DNA from: Chitinophaga ginsengisegetis
GTDB taxonomy: Bacteria > Bacteroidota > Bacteroidia > Chitinophagales > Chitinophagaceae
Assembly: GCF_900168065.1 (NCBI RefSeq)
Contig: NZ_FUZZ01000001.1
Span: 3,220,623-3,284,622 of the forward strand
Length of the DNA: 64,000 nt
Reading direction: 5' to 3'
Positions within the stretch are counted from its first letter, which is position 1. Every line of letters starts with the position of its first letter. The notes below the pieces were generated by a model. That model searched no databases. It had not been told where the DNA came from and worked only from the letters and a program-made list of their open reading frames with translations. This document shows positions 17,893 to 26,299 of this stretch, piece after piece. A program made the translations under genes and the position numbers.

Positions 17893-18441
17893 TTATTTAC
17901 TGTAAGGTGTATAAACTGCATTAACCGTAACGGCTACCACTTCGGCTACATTCTGTATTACCAGGGACGGTATTTTTATACCGTGATCGGCTACACGTAC
18001 ATTAAAGGTGGATGCAACGGTAAGCGTTGTGCCCTGCGTAGTAATAGTGCCTTTGGCAGTGTAGCTTTTTTCTATCCCGTGAATATTCAGTGTGCCCGTA
18101 ACCGTTACCGGGTAAGTGCCGTCTTTACTGAATTCCGGTGATTCATTGATCTTTCCTTTGAACTCCGCAAACGGGTATTTATCACTTTCCAGGTAATTTT
18201 CGTTGAAGTGCTCCTGCATCAGCTTCTTCTTAAACTGGAAAGAACTGATAGGCACTTTAAAGAAAACTTCCTTCGTTTTTGTATTGAGTGCAGAAGCGCC
18301 CTTATCTGTTTTTGCTTCTATATCTTCCAGTGGAGAAGACGAAAAAAAGGATAAACGGGTGTTTTTACAGGAGTAAACATCCTGTGCAGATGCGGCAACA
18401 GCCGATATTACGGCAACTGCAAAAAGCAATAAGTATTTCAT
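17893..18441 (-). CDS. YceI family protein
   Basis: This 182-residue periplasmic protein has a signal peptide MKYLLLFAVAVISAVAASAQ. The lipocalin-like YceI fold is shown by LSFFSSSPLEDIEAKT near residue 30, VFFKVPISSFQFKKKLMQEH near 60, the conserved NENYLESDKYPFAEFKG near 78, and VTGTLNIHGIEKSYTAKG near 115. Members bind isoprenoid lipids in the barrel. It sits 17 bases after the cytochrome-like gene and 12 bases before the DUF5777 gene on the same strand. Confidence 0.9.
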   Translation of the reverse strand: MKYLLLFAVAVISAVAASAQDVYSCKNTRLSFFSSSPLEDIEAKTDKGASALNTKTKEVFFKVPISSFQFKKKLMQEHFNENYLESDKYPFAEFKGKINESPEFSKDGTYPVTVTGTLNIHGIEKSYTAKGTITTQGTTLTVASTFNVRVADHGIKIPSLVIQNVAEVVAVTVNAVYTPYSK

Positions 18442-18458
18442 GTTTATCTTTTTTCAGG

Positions 18459-18830
18459 TTATTGATCCGGAAGTCCTTTTGCGATCCAGCAGGCGATAGA
18501 GTCCTTTAAGCCCTGGCTGAGTGCGGGAAAAGACATCGATTGTGGCATATCTGCCTGTGGGCCGGTAACACGGGCTTCAAAAACAGCGCGGTTGGTGTTG
18601 ATATACGCTTTCAACTTGGCTTCAGTGGAAAAATCTGCCACGGCGGGGGAAAACCCGCCCGGATGGCAGCCACGGCTGGTACAGTTAGCCTGTATGGTAG
18701 CAAAAACGGTGGCTGTTGTGATATGGGCGGCATCGCAGTCTAAGCCGCCGCTTACCGGCGCAGGGGCCTGTTCATTTTTACAGGCGGCCAGCAGCACGCA
18801 GGCCAATAAAAAAATCTTGTTCCTTGTCAT
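18459..18830 (-). CDS. c-type cytochrome-like lipoprotein
   Basis: The product has 123 residues from the ATG at 18830 and ends in KGLPDQ. A lipoprotein signal MTRNKIFLLACVLLAAC places the lipid-bearing cysteine at residue 17. A single CX4CH motif (C50, C55, H56 in ANCTSRGCHPGG) is the likely haem attachment site, with a possible Met ligand in ADMPQSMSFPAL near residue 95. The CX4CH spacing is one longer than the three-residue variant and two longer than the usual CxxCH; it occurs in short Bacteroidota and Planctomycetota cytochrome-like lipoproteins. It is the first gene of the unit with yceI, the DUF5777 barrel and the DUF4157 protein. Confidence 0.75.
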   Translation of the reverse strand: MTRNKIFLLACVLLAACKNEQAPAPVSGGLDCDAAHITTATVFATIQANCTSRGCHPGGFSPAVADFSTEAKLKAYINTNRAVFEARVTGPQADMPQSMSFPALSQGLKDSIACWIAKGLPDQ

Positions 18831-18932
18831 TGGTTTTTCAAATTTGATTGCAGATAGAGAGTACGGGATGATGACAGAATTGGTTGCTTTCACAGGCAGA
18901 TAAAATTCTGCTATATTACATGATTAACCACT

Positions 18933-18940
18933 TATTTTTG
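18933..18940 (+). promoter_or_regulatory. Bacteroidota -7 promoter element for murF
   Basis: TATTTTTG matches TAnnTTTG and lies 19 bases before the GTG start of murF. Confidence 0.5.
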
Positions 18941-18959
18941 TACCAAATAAGATCCGACC

Positions 18960-20240
18960 GTGAATATTGAACAACTATACAGCATCTACGAGCAGCATCG
19001 CTCCGTACAAACAGATACCCGTAAACTGAAAGCCAACGATATTTTCTTTGCGCTGAAAGGAGGCAACTTCAACGGTAATGAATTTGCAGCCCGGGCGCTG
19101 GAATTGGGCGCCGCCTTTGCCGTGGTAGATGAAGCAGCTTATTTCACCGTGCCGGACAAAATGATGCTGGTAAACGATGCCCTCACCGCTTTACAGCAAT
19201 TGGCTTTACACCACCGCAAACAATTAAACATCCCGTTCCTGGCCATCACCGGTACTAACGGTAAAACCACTACGAAAGAACTGATCAACGCGGCATTGTC
19301 TGCCGGGTTAAAAACATATGCTACTGTTGGCAACCTCAACAACCACATCGGCGTACCCCTTACTATTTTAAGTATCCTCCCCGGTGTGGAAATTGCCGTG
19401 GTGGAAATGGGCGCAAACCACCAGAAAGAAATAGCCGGTTATTGTGAAATTGCATTGCCTACCCACGGTATCATTACCAACATCGGGAAAGCTCACCTGG
19501 AAGGCTTTGGCAGCGAAGAAGGCGTTAAAAAAGCCAAAGGGGAACTGTATGATTTTTTACGCGCCAACAACGGAACCGTTTTCGTATGCAATGATTATGA
19601 TTACCTTCTTGAAATGGCACACGGCATCCCGGAAATTATTACCTATGGCAGCAGCGAGGCCGATTACGTAGGCGAAGCCATCGCCGACAACGCATTCCTG
19701 GCCGTGGAAGTGCGGGGCAGCAGCCAGGTAGGATTTATACAAACCCAACTGGTAGGCGCTTATAACTTCCCCAATGTAATGGCGGCTGTAGCAGTAGCCA
19801 GCCACTTTAACGTGCCGGAATCAGCTATTGCACCGGCCATTGCACATTATACACCTTCCAACAACCGCTCACAGGTAATAAAGCAGGGCAGCAATACCAT
19901 TATCATGGATGCATATAATGCCAACCCTTCCAGCATGAGAGCCGCTATTGAAAATTTTGCCGGCATCCAGGCCGATAAAAAAATACTGCTGCTCGGCGCC
20001 ATGATGGAACTGGGAACAGACAGCGTTAAAGAACACCAGGAACTCGTAAACTTACTGGAACGCTCACATTGGGAAGCAGTGGTATTAGTTGGCGGCGACT
20101 TCAAAAAAGTAACCCACCCGTATATCTTCCTGGAAAATTCCACGGAAGCCGGAAAATGGCTGCAGCAGCAACAATACCAGGATGCACATATACTTATTAA
20201 AGGCTCCAGGAGTACCGGTATGGAAAAAGTGCTGGCCTGA
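18960..20240 (+). CDS. murF: UDP-MurNAc-tripeptide D-Ala-D-Ala ligase MurF
   Basis: The product has 426 residues and starts at GTG. It adds D-Ala-D-Ala to the peptidoglycan precursor in the cytoplasm. The Mur ligase features are intact: SVQTDTRKLKANDIFFALKG near residue 15-33, the ATP loop ITGTNGKTTTKE at 96-107, TVGNLNNHIGVPLTIL near 122, EMGANHQKEIAGYCEIA near 145, TNIGKAHLEGFGSEEGVKKA near 175, and MDAYNANPSSMRAAIENF near 315. All are the standard forms, unlike the MurF half of the fusion at 29902. It has its own TAnnTTTG promoter and stands as a single gene. Confidence 0.95.
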   Translation: MNIEQLYSIYEQHRSVQTDTRKLKANDIFFALKGGNFNGNEFAARALELGAAFAVVDEAAYFTVPDKMMLVNDALTALQQLALHHRKQLNIPFLAITGTNGKTTTKELINAALSAGLKTYATVGNLNNHIGVPLTILSILPGVEIAVVEMGANHQKEIAGYCEIALPTHGIITNIGKAHLEGFGSEEGVKKAKGELYDFLRANNGTVFVCNDYDYLLEMAHGIPEIITYGSSEADYVGEAIADNAFLAVEVRGSSQVGFIQTQLVGAYNFPNVMAAVAVASHFNVPESAIAPAIAHYTPSNNRSQVIKQGSNTIIMDAYNANPSSMRAAIENFAGIQADKKILLLGAMMELGTDSVKEHQELVNLLERSHWEAVVLVGGDFKKVTHPYIFLENSTEAGKWLQQQQYQDAHILIKGSRSTGMEKVLA

Positions 20241-20360
20241 TAAATAAAGCGATTCAGTGAGTTGACAGGACCCGTTCAAAATATTTGTTAACGATTTCAT
20301 AATTGTATTATTTTTAATACTTCAATCTGTCATTTGAACTTTACCAAAATCTGAATCGCA

Positions 20361-23300
20361 ATGCACAAAAAAATCTGGCATTCCCTTATTAGTATGCTTT
20401 GCTGCGTGCTAATAATCCCTGCTGCCCTGTTTGCCCAGGAAACAACCGCCGACATAGCCGGTACTATTCTAAGTAAAGAAGGTCCGGTTCCCGGCGCCAG
20501 CATTACAGCTATCCATGTGCCTACCGGCACAAAATATAACACCGTTTCACGGAAAGACGGCCGTTATAATTTACCCAACCTCCGCGTTGGTGGCCCCTAC
20601 ACCCTGTCTGTTTCCTACATCGGCTTCAAAGACGAAAAGCGCGACAACATTTTTCTTTCACTGGGACAGGATTTCAAATCAGACATCAACCTGCAATCCA
20701 GTACCAGCACGCTCACAGAAATAGTGGTTACTTCTGTTAGTCAAAACAAAGTAATTAACAGGGCCCGCACCGGTAGCCAGGAAGTGATCACCCGCTCCCA
20801 GATGGACCGCCTGCCAACTATCAGCAGGTCCATGCAGGACTTCACGAAACTCACGCCCTCCGCCAACGGACTGAATATCGGTGGCAGAAGCAACCAGCTG
20901 AACAACATCACCGTTGATGGCGCCAACTTCAACAACTCATTTGGTTTGCAGGCCACGCTCGGCTCCCAGACATCATCCCAGCCCATCAGCCTCGAAGCGC
21001 TGGAGCAGATCCAGGTAAACGTATCTCCATATGATGTAAGACAGGGTGGCTTCTCCGGCGCCGGTATCAACAGCGTTACCAAAAGCGGTACCAACACGTT
21101 CAAAGGAGCCGTTTACACCTACATTCAAACACCCGGATTACAGGGACTGAAAGTAGGCAACGCCACCGTTCCAAAACCCGACTTCAATTATAACCTGCGT
21201 GGCTTCAATGTAGGCGGCGCCATCATCCCCAACAAATTGTTCTTCTTCGTAAGCGCTGAACAGGAAAGAATTAAAGCGCCCGCTACCAGCCTCGTAGCCA
21301 ACAAACCCGGTGGAGTGGCCGGTGGTAACGTATCCCAGGCCGTAGCAGATACACTGGATGCATTGAAACAATTCCTGATAAGCAAATACGGATATGATCC
21401 CGGCGATTACCAGAATTATACCTACCGCACACAAAGCGATAAAGTAACTTTTAAGGTCGACTGGAACGTGAATGAGCACAACACGTTTACCTTTAAATAC
21501 AGTTACCTGAAATCATTTAAAGATATTCCCGCCAGCAACAGCGGTGCTCCCGGTGGCGGTGCTGTTGGAAGTGGCCGCCAGCCCAGCGCTACAGGTCTTC
21601 CTTTCAGCGGAAGCGGCTATACCATCAACAACAATTTCAACATCTTCATTGCTGAACTGAATACCCGCATCGGTAACCGTGCCTCCAATAAACTGCAGAT
21701 CGGCTACTCCGCCATGCGCGATTTCAGAAATGCTTTGTCACAAAGCAATTTCCCGCTGGTAGATATTATGAACGGCCAGGGCGCCAGCTATACCGCCTTC
21801 GGTTATGAGCCGTTTACCTACAACAATAAGCTTAATACCGACGTATACCAGCTGTCTGATATCTTCACCATGTACAAAGGGAAGCATGAAATCACGATTG
21901 GAACGCAGAACTATTATAAAACATTCGTGAATGGCTTTGCGCCAAACTACAACGGTAACTACCGCTTTAATACACTCTCCGATTTTTATGCCAGCGCCAA
22001 CAGCAACCTGGCAACGGCTTCACGCTACGCAGTGTCTTATGCAACTACCAAAGACGGCTCCTTTCCATACGCAAAAATCAACATGCTGGAACTGGGCGCG
22101 TTTATCCAGGATAAGTGGAGTGTTACCAACTTCTTTACCTTTACCTATGGTTTACGTATAGACGTACCAGTTATAGGCAGCACTTTCTCCAAAAATGATT
22201 CGCTCGCTGCGCTGACTTTCAGAGATGGTGTGAAGATAGATGTGGGCCAGGCGCCAAAAACAACACCGCTCCTGTCGCCGAGAATTGGATTTAACTGGGA
22301 TATTACGCATGATGGCAAAACGCAGCTCCGTGGTGGTGCTGGCTTATTTGCCGGTCCGCCGCCCGCTGTTTGGCTGAGCAACCAGGCCGGAAACAATGGC
22401 GTACAGTTCGGATCATTTGTAGCGCAAACAAGTGCTACGGCGCCTACCATTCCTTATCCCTTCAGCTCCGATCCCAATACTTACAAAGTGGGCACAGAAG
22501 GAAAGCTATCTTATCAATATAATATAGCCGTTACCGATAGGAACTTTAAATATCCGCAGGTATTAAAAGCAACACTGGCGGTTGACCGTCAGTTGCCGTG
22601 GGGCGTAATAGGTACCCTGGAATTCAACTATTCCAAAGATATCAACGCTGTATATTTCCAGAACGTAAACCTTCCCACTGCAGGGTTCCAGCTGGATAGC
22701 ACCCCCGATCACCGCACACGCTATAATTCTTCCAAAATATACGCAGGCAACAGCCTGAGCAATCCGAACATCAGTGATGCCATCCTGATGCGCAATACCA
22801 ATAAAGGCTATTCGTATTTTGCCACTATCCAGTTACAAAAAAATCTGCCTAATCTTTACCTGAGTGCGGCCTATACTTACAGCAAGTCGCGCAGCGTAAA
22901 TGATGGTGGCAGCATTGCACAAAGCAACTGGCGCGACCGCCCCGTTGCCGGCGATCCCAATGCCAATGCACTGGGCTACTCCAATTACTACATGCCGCAT
23001 CGTGTAATTGCAGCTGCTACCTACCGCTTTACCTGGGCCAAACATTTCGCTACATCTGTAGGTGTAGTGTATGAAGCCGCTCCAAGTATAAACGGACTTT
23101 ACAGCAACACTTCCTATACTTACAACGGCGATGTGAACAACGATGCATCCGGTGGTAACAACGACCTGATCTACATTCCAAAAACCAGGAACGATATTAA
23201 ACTGGTGCCGGTTGGTTATGGCGACAAAACCTATAACCCCGCTACCAATGCAGATAAACGCACTGCAGATATCATCTGGAATCAGCTCGATAATTTTATT

Positions 23301-23705
23301 AAACAGGATAACTACCTGAGTGGTCACCGCGGACAATATGCAGAACGTAACGCCGTGGTATTACCATTCGCCAAACGGATGGACCTGAATATTACGCAGG
23401 ACATCTTTGTATTCAGCGGCAAGGAGAAAACAAAACACACCCTGCGTATCAGTTTTGATATCATCAACTTTGGTAACTTCCTGAATAAACGCTGGGGTAT
23501 TTCCAAGATCCCGAACCTGCCTTCTTTCCTGAAGTACGAAGGACAATACAAAGATGCTTCGGGCAATGCTACTGCAGCAGCAGCTTACTCTTTCCCTTAC
23601 CTGGATGCGGCGAACCAGATTCCGCTCACCAGTTCATGGAGAGACAATACCGGCACCATTTCCAGGTGGCAGGGCCAGCTCGGTATCAGGTATATGTTTA
23701 ACTAA
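20361..23705 (+). CDS. TonB-dependent receptor, Oar-like
   Basis: The product has 1114 residues. A signal peptide (hydrophobic core ISMLCCVLIIPAALF, cut after FAQ) is followed by a carboxypeptidase-D regulatory-like beta domain (ADIAGTILSKEGPVPGASIT, about 28-110), a TonB plug domain (TRSQMDRLPTISRSMQDFTK and RSNQLNNITVDGANFNNSFG, about 120-240) and a long 22-stranded barrel ending in IRYMFN. The TLTEIVVTS segment and the plug pattern fit Oar-type receptors, which transport or bind large ligands across the outer membrane. No susD gene is next to it, so it is not a normal polysaccharide-utilisation receptor. Substrate unknown. A long palindromic repeat follows the stop. Confidence 0.88.
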   Translation: MHKKIWHSLISMLCCVLIIPAALFAQETTADIAGTILSKEGPVPGASITAIHVPTGTKYNTVSRKDGRYNLPNLRVGGPYTLSVSYIGFKDEKRDNIFLSLGQDFKSDINLQSSTSTLTEIVVTSVSQNKVINRARTGSQEVITRSQMDRLPTISRSMQDFTKLTPSANGLNIGGRSNQLNNITVDGANFNNSFGLQATLGSQTSSQPISLEALEQIQVNVSPYDVRQGGFSGAGINSVTKSGTNTFKGAVYTYIQTPGLQGLKVGNATVPKPDFNYNLRGFNVGGAIIPNKLFFFVSAEQERIKAPATSLVANKPGGVAGGNVSQAVADTLDALKQFLISKYGYDPGDYQNYTYRTQSDKVTFKVDWNVNEHNTFTFKYSYLKSFKDIPASNSGAPGGGAVGSGRQPSATGLPFSGSGYTINNNFNIFIAELNTRIGNRASNKLQIGYSAMRDFRNALSQSNFPLVDIMNGQGASYTAFGYEPFTYNNKLNTDVYQLSDIFTMYKGKHEITIGTQNYYKTFVNGFAPNYNGNYRFNTLSDFYASANSNLATASRYAVSYATTKDGSFPYAKINMLELGAFIQDKWSVTNFFTFTYGLRIDVPVIGSTFSKNDSLAALTFRDGVKIDVGQAPKTTPLLSPRIGFNWDITHDGKTQLRGGAGLFAGPPPAVWLSNQAGNNGVQFGSFVAQTSATAPTIPYPFSSDPNTYKVGTEGKLSYQYNIAVTDRNFKYPQVLKATLAVDRQLPWGVIGTLEFNYSKDINAVYFQNVNLPTAGFQLDSTPDHRTRYNSSKIYAGNSLSNPNISDAILMRNTNKGYSYFATIQLQKNLPNLYLSAAYTYSKSRSVNDGGSIAQSNWRDRPVAGDPNANALGYSNYYMPHRVIAAATYRFTWAKHFATSVGVVYEAAPSINGLYSNTSYTYNGDVNNDASGGNNDLIYIPKTRNDIKLVPVGYGDKTYNPATNADKRTADIIWNQLDNFIKQDNYLSGHRGQYAERNAVVLPFAKRMDLNITQDIFVFSGKEKTKHTLRISFDIINFGNFLNKRWGISKIPNLPSFLKYEGQYKDASGNATAAAAYSFPYLDAANQIPLTSSWRDNTGTISRWQGQLGIRYMFN

Positions 23706-23723
23706 CGCGAATTTTGTCTTTCC

Positions 23724-23880
23724 CAGGATTAGACTGATTATACTGATTCCTGGATTTTATTTTTGGGATTTTAAAAAGATTAAGGGAGATAAAAGCATAG
23801 ATCCGCTTTTATCTCCCTTAATCTTTTTAAATCAAAACGTAATCAAATCAGTGTAATCACGGTTGATCAGTCTAATCCTG
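23724..23880. repeat. 157-bp nested inverted repeat (hairpin element)
   Basis: The outer arms are a perfect 15-bp inverted repeat, 23724-23738 and 23866-23880. The inner arms are 27 bp long and fully complementary (23770-23796 and 23805-23831), with an 8-base loop (23797-23804). Between the arms the two halves are related but carry small insertions and deletions. The element starts 18 bases after the TonB receptor stop. It could be a REP-like or MITE-like element or a very strong transcription terminator. It encodes nothing that I recognise. Confidence 0.8.
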
Positions 23881-24060
23881 CTCCAGGACAATTTAACATC
23901 GCCTTCGGCGATCCTCCGCAAAATTTTTTGCACAGAAAAACAATTTATTGAAGTAATTGAGCGTTAATGAAATACAGAAAGAAACATCTGTACTATCCTG
24001 CCTGAAGTAATTTCCCTGATATTTTTGAAATTGATCCCTCTATTTATGTAGAAGTGGCTT

Positions 24061-24095
24061 AAAAAAAAGACCTGCAAGCTAAAAAACCCGCAGGT
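24061..24095 (-). terminator. Candidate terminator for the epimerase gene
   Basis: Read on the minus strand, acctgc and gcaggt arms (24090-24095 and 24070-24075) are followed by a run of eight T. It is about 300 bases downstream of the epimerase stop, so the link is uncertain. Confidence 0.35.
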
Positions 24096-24221
24096 GTTCA
24101 TAACCTATGCCAACTTTAGAGTAATCGTTAAAACTTAAACTGTTAATAATCTATAAAGCCTAAGTCTTGTAATATTTTGAGTATTGATGTTTTTTCTATT
24201 TTGTATATAAGAGATAACGTA

Positions 24222-24356
24222 ATGGAAAATGTATTTGTTCAAAAAATCCTAAAAATTATTTTGGTCTTAACATTTTGGGCCCTTCTTTCCGGGGTGTCTC
24301 TCTATTACTTACGGATGATAAATTCCTTTGGATTGCTAAAATGGAAAAAAAATTAA
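24222..24356 (+). CDS. Possible small membrane peptide
   Basis: A 44-residue frame starts at ATG. It has one strongly hydrophobic helix (ILKIILVLTFWALLSGVS) between lysine-rich ends, and the last residues are LLKWKKN. No homologue is recognised and the ribosome site upstream (gagataacgta) is weak. In an AT-rich gap such frames can arise by chance, so this is only a candidate. Confidence 0.25.
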   Translation: MENVFVQKILKIILVLTFWALLSGVSLYYLRMINSFGLLKWKKN

Positions 24357-24398
24357 AAAAAATATTATTATTTATATTTTAAATATATAAGTAAATGC

Positions 24399-24800
24399 TT
24401 ACTTGATATCCTGACAAATTTCTATCAAAACCCCGTTACTATGCTTAGGATGCAGGAAACAGATCAGTTTGTTATCGGCTCCCTTTTTAGGCGTTTCCTG
24501 CAATAAAACAAACCCTTCTTCCTGTAACCGTTTCATTTCCGCATAAATATCCGTTACCTCAAAAGCGATGTGATGCATCCCTTCTCCTTTTTTATCCAGG
24601 AACTTTGCAATAGCACTGTCTGGTCCTGTTGCCTCCAGCAACTCTATTTTGGTTTCGCCCTGCCGGAAAAAAGCCGTCTGTACCTGTTCACTATCCACCT
24701 CCTCCTGCTTATAACAAGGGGTGTTCAACAACTTTTCAAAAAGCGGAATGGACACAGATAATTTATTAACGGCAATGCCTATATGTTCTACCCTGAGCAT
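24399..24800 (-). CDS. mce: Methylmalonyl-CoA epimerase
   Basis: This 133-residue glyoxalase/VOC-fold enzyme interconverts the (2R) and (2S) forms of methylmalonyl-CoA in propionate metabolism. Two repeated half-domains are seen: RVEHIGIAVNKLSVSIPLFE at residues 3-22 and GMHHIAFEVTDIYAEMKRL near residue 75, with FLHPKHSNGVLIEIC at the end supplying another metal-ligand glutamate. Length and motif order are typical. The start is the first ATG, 132 bases upstream of the divergent cysteine desulfurase. A mutase subunit is not next to it, but a lone cobalamin-binding domain protein is at 43956-44375. Confidence 0.92.
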   Translation of the reverse strand: MLRVEHIGIAVNKLSVSIPLFEKLLNTPCYKQEEVDSEQVQTAFFRQGETKIELLEATGPDSAIAKFLDKKGEGMHHIAFEVTDIYAEMKRLQEEGFVLLQETPKKGADNKLICFLHPKHSNGVLIEICQDIK

Positions 24801-24889
24801 GTTTACAGCTGTTTAACAGCTGCACGGAATCGGTATCCGTACAGCTTTTTCGGAATATGCTTAACCCGGTAAAAATAGAACTTATGTCG

Positions 24890-24897
24890 TAAATTTG
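24890..24897 (+). promoter_or_regulatory. Bacteroidota -7 promoter element for the cysteine desulfurase
   Basis: TAAATTTG matches TAnnTTTG and lies 35 bases before the ATG at 24933. Confidence 0.5.
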
Positions 24898-24932
24898 TTA
24901 GGCCCGGACTTTAATATAAACAGAAAGACAAT

Positions 24933-26126
24933 ATGCTACAGCTGCCCGTTTACCTCGATAACAATGCTACCACGCCCTGCGATCCCAGGGTAGTAGCTGC
25001 TATGTTGCCCTATTTCACCGAAATATTTGGGAACGCAGCAAGCCGCAGCCACCCGCTGGGATGGGCTGCAGAGGAAGCGGTAGACAATGCCCGTGAACAG
25101 GTAGCCAAACTGATTGGCGCCACACCCAAAGAAATTATCTTTACTTCCGGCGCCACAGAAGCCGTTAACCTCGCCATCAAAGGAGTATATGAAACATATA
25201 CCACCAAAGGCAATCATATTATTACCGCCGTCACCGAACACAAAGCAGTAATAGATACCTGCAAACACCTCGAAAAACAAGGCGCACAGGTAACCTGGCT
25301 TCCGGTAAACCACGAAGGACTTATTGACCTCAGCGAACTGGAAGCCGCCATTACTCCCAAAACTATCCTGATCAGCCTGATGTACGCCAACAATGAAACC
25401 GGCGTGATCAACCCTGTACGCGCCATCAGCGATATTGCCCGGAAACATGGAGTATTGTTTATGACAGACGCCACCCAGGCAGCAGGAAAAATTCCGGTAG
25501 ATGTAAACAACGACGGCATAGATCTGCTTACCCTCAGCGCCCATAAAATGTACGGACCCAAAGGAACAGGCGCTTTATATGTCCGCAGACGATCGCCCCG
25601 CGTAACACTCACTGCACAGATCGACGGAGGCGGCCACGAAAGAGGTATGCGCTCCGGCACCCTGAATGTGCCCGGTATCGTAGGACTGGGAAAGGCATGC
25701 GAGCTGTGCATGGAGGAAATGGCTGCCGACACGCAACGCATCCTCCCCATGAGAAACCGGCTGGAAAAGGCTTTGCTGGAAATAGAGCAAACGTATTTAA
25801 ACGGAGCCCCCGGGCAGCGCCTGCCACATACCTGTAACCTCTCGTTTAAATACGTGGAAAGCGAAACCCTCATGATGGGCTTTAATAAAAAGATCGCCCT
25901 TTCCTCCGGATCGGCCTGTACTTCGGCTTCCCTGGAGCCCAGCTATGTGCTGAAAGCAATGGGCCTCAGCGACGACCTCGCGCACGCCTCCCTCCGCTTT
26001 GGCCTGGGACGGTTTACCACAGATGAACAAATAGATTTTACCATCCAAACCATTACCGACGCCGTTACCCAGCTGAGAACCATCAGCCCCATATGGGAAA
26101 TGTATAAAGATGGCGTAGACCTTTAA
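24933..26126 (+). CDS. iscS: Cysteine desulfurase (IscS/NifS family)
   Basis: The product has 397 residues. It takes sulfur from cysteine for Fe-S clusters, thiolated tRNA and molybdopterin. The PLP lysine is K205 in LSAHKMYGPKGTGALYV. The catalytic cysteine is C329 in LSSGSACTSASLEPSYVLK, the long-loop group I (IscS) form. Other marks are IFTSGATEAVNLAIKG near residue 69 and the ATP-independent PLP site region YANNETGVINPV. The gene stands alone with no iscU or iscA, and its single TAnnTTTG promoter is 35 bases upstream. It could be the sulfur source for the MoeB-rhodanese protein, but this is only inference. Confidence 0.93.
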   Translation: MLQLPVYLDNNATTPCDPRVVAAMLPYFTEIFGNAASRSHPLGWAAEEAVDNAREQVAKLIGATPKEIIFTSGATEAVNLAIKGVYETYTTKGNHIITAVTEHKAVIDTCKHLEKQGAQVTWLPVNHEGLIDLSELEAAITPKTILISLMYANNETGVINPVRAISDIARKHGVLFMTDATQAAGKIPVDVNNDGIDLLTLSAHKMYGPKGTGALYVRRRSPRVTLTAQIDGGGHERGMRSGTLNVPGIVGLGKACELCMEEMAADTQRILPMRNRLEKALLEIEQTYLNGAPGQRLPHTCNLSFKYVESETLMMGFNKKIALSSGSACTSASLEPSYVLKAMGLSDDLAHASLRFGLGRFTTDEQIDFTIQTITDAVTQLRTISPIWEMYKDGVDL

Positions 26127-26148
26127 GTCCACCTTTACTCCGGGTCAA

Positions 26149-26200
26149 CGTCGTGGATGCTTCGTAGATGCCTCGTAGATACGTCGTGGATACTTCGGTA
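26149..26200. repeat. 11-bp tandem repeat, 4.7 copies
   Basis: Four consecutive units of exactly 11 bases start at 26149: cgtcgtggatg, cttcgtagatg, cctcgtagata, cgtcgtggata, then a partial cttcggta. The repeat lies in the 173-bp gap between the cysteine desulfurase and gldF. Read on the other strand it has the form gaagtatccac, which resembles the second half of the array at 33312-33488. Confidence 0.85.
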
Positions 26201-26255
26201 TAAAGCCCCTTAAAAACCTCCCATACAATAGCCGGAAAGGTAATAGCGTTTACCC

Positions 26256-26263
26256 TATATTTG
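26256..26263 (+). promoter_or_regulatory. Bacteroidota -7 promoter element for gldFG
   Basis: TATATTTG matches TAnnTTTG and lies 36 bases before the gldF ATG. Confidence 0.55.
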
Positions 26264-26299
26264 TATCTTTACTAATATCCTAATCCTTACAAACTGTTC

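Larger units (their letters stand above)
23881..24398. other. AT-rich intergenic region, no recognised gene
   Basis: There is a short perfect hairpin atcgccttcggcgat near 23895-23910 and a candidate minus-strand terminator at 24061-24095. A 44-codon frame on the plus strand is listed separately. The rest is AT-rich, with long A and T runs, and shows no recognised RNA or protein gene. Confidence 0.5.
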
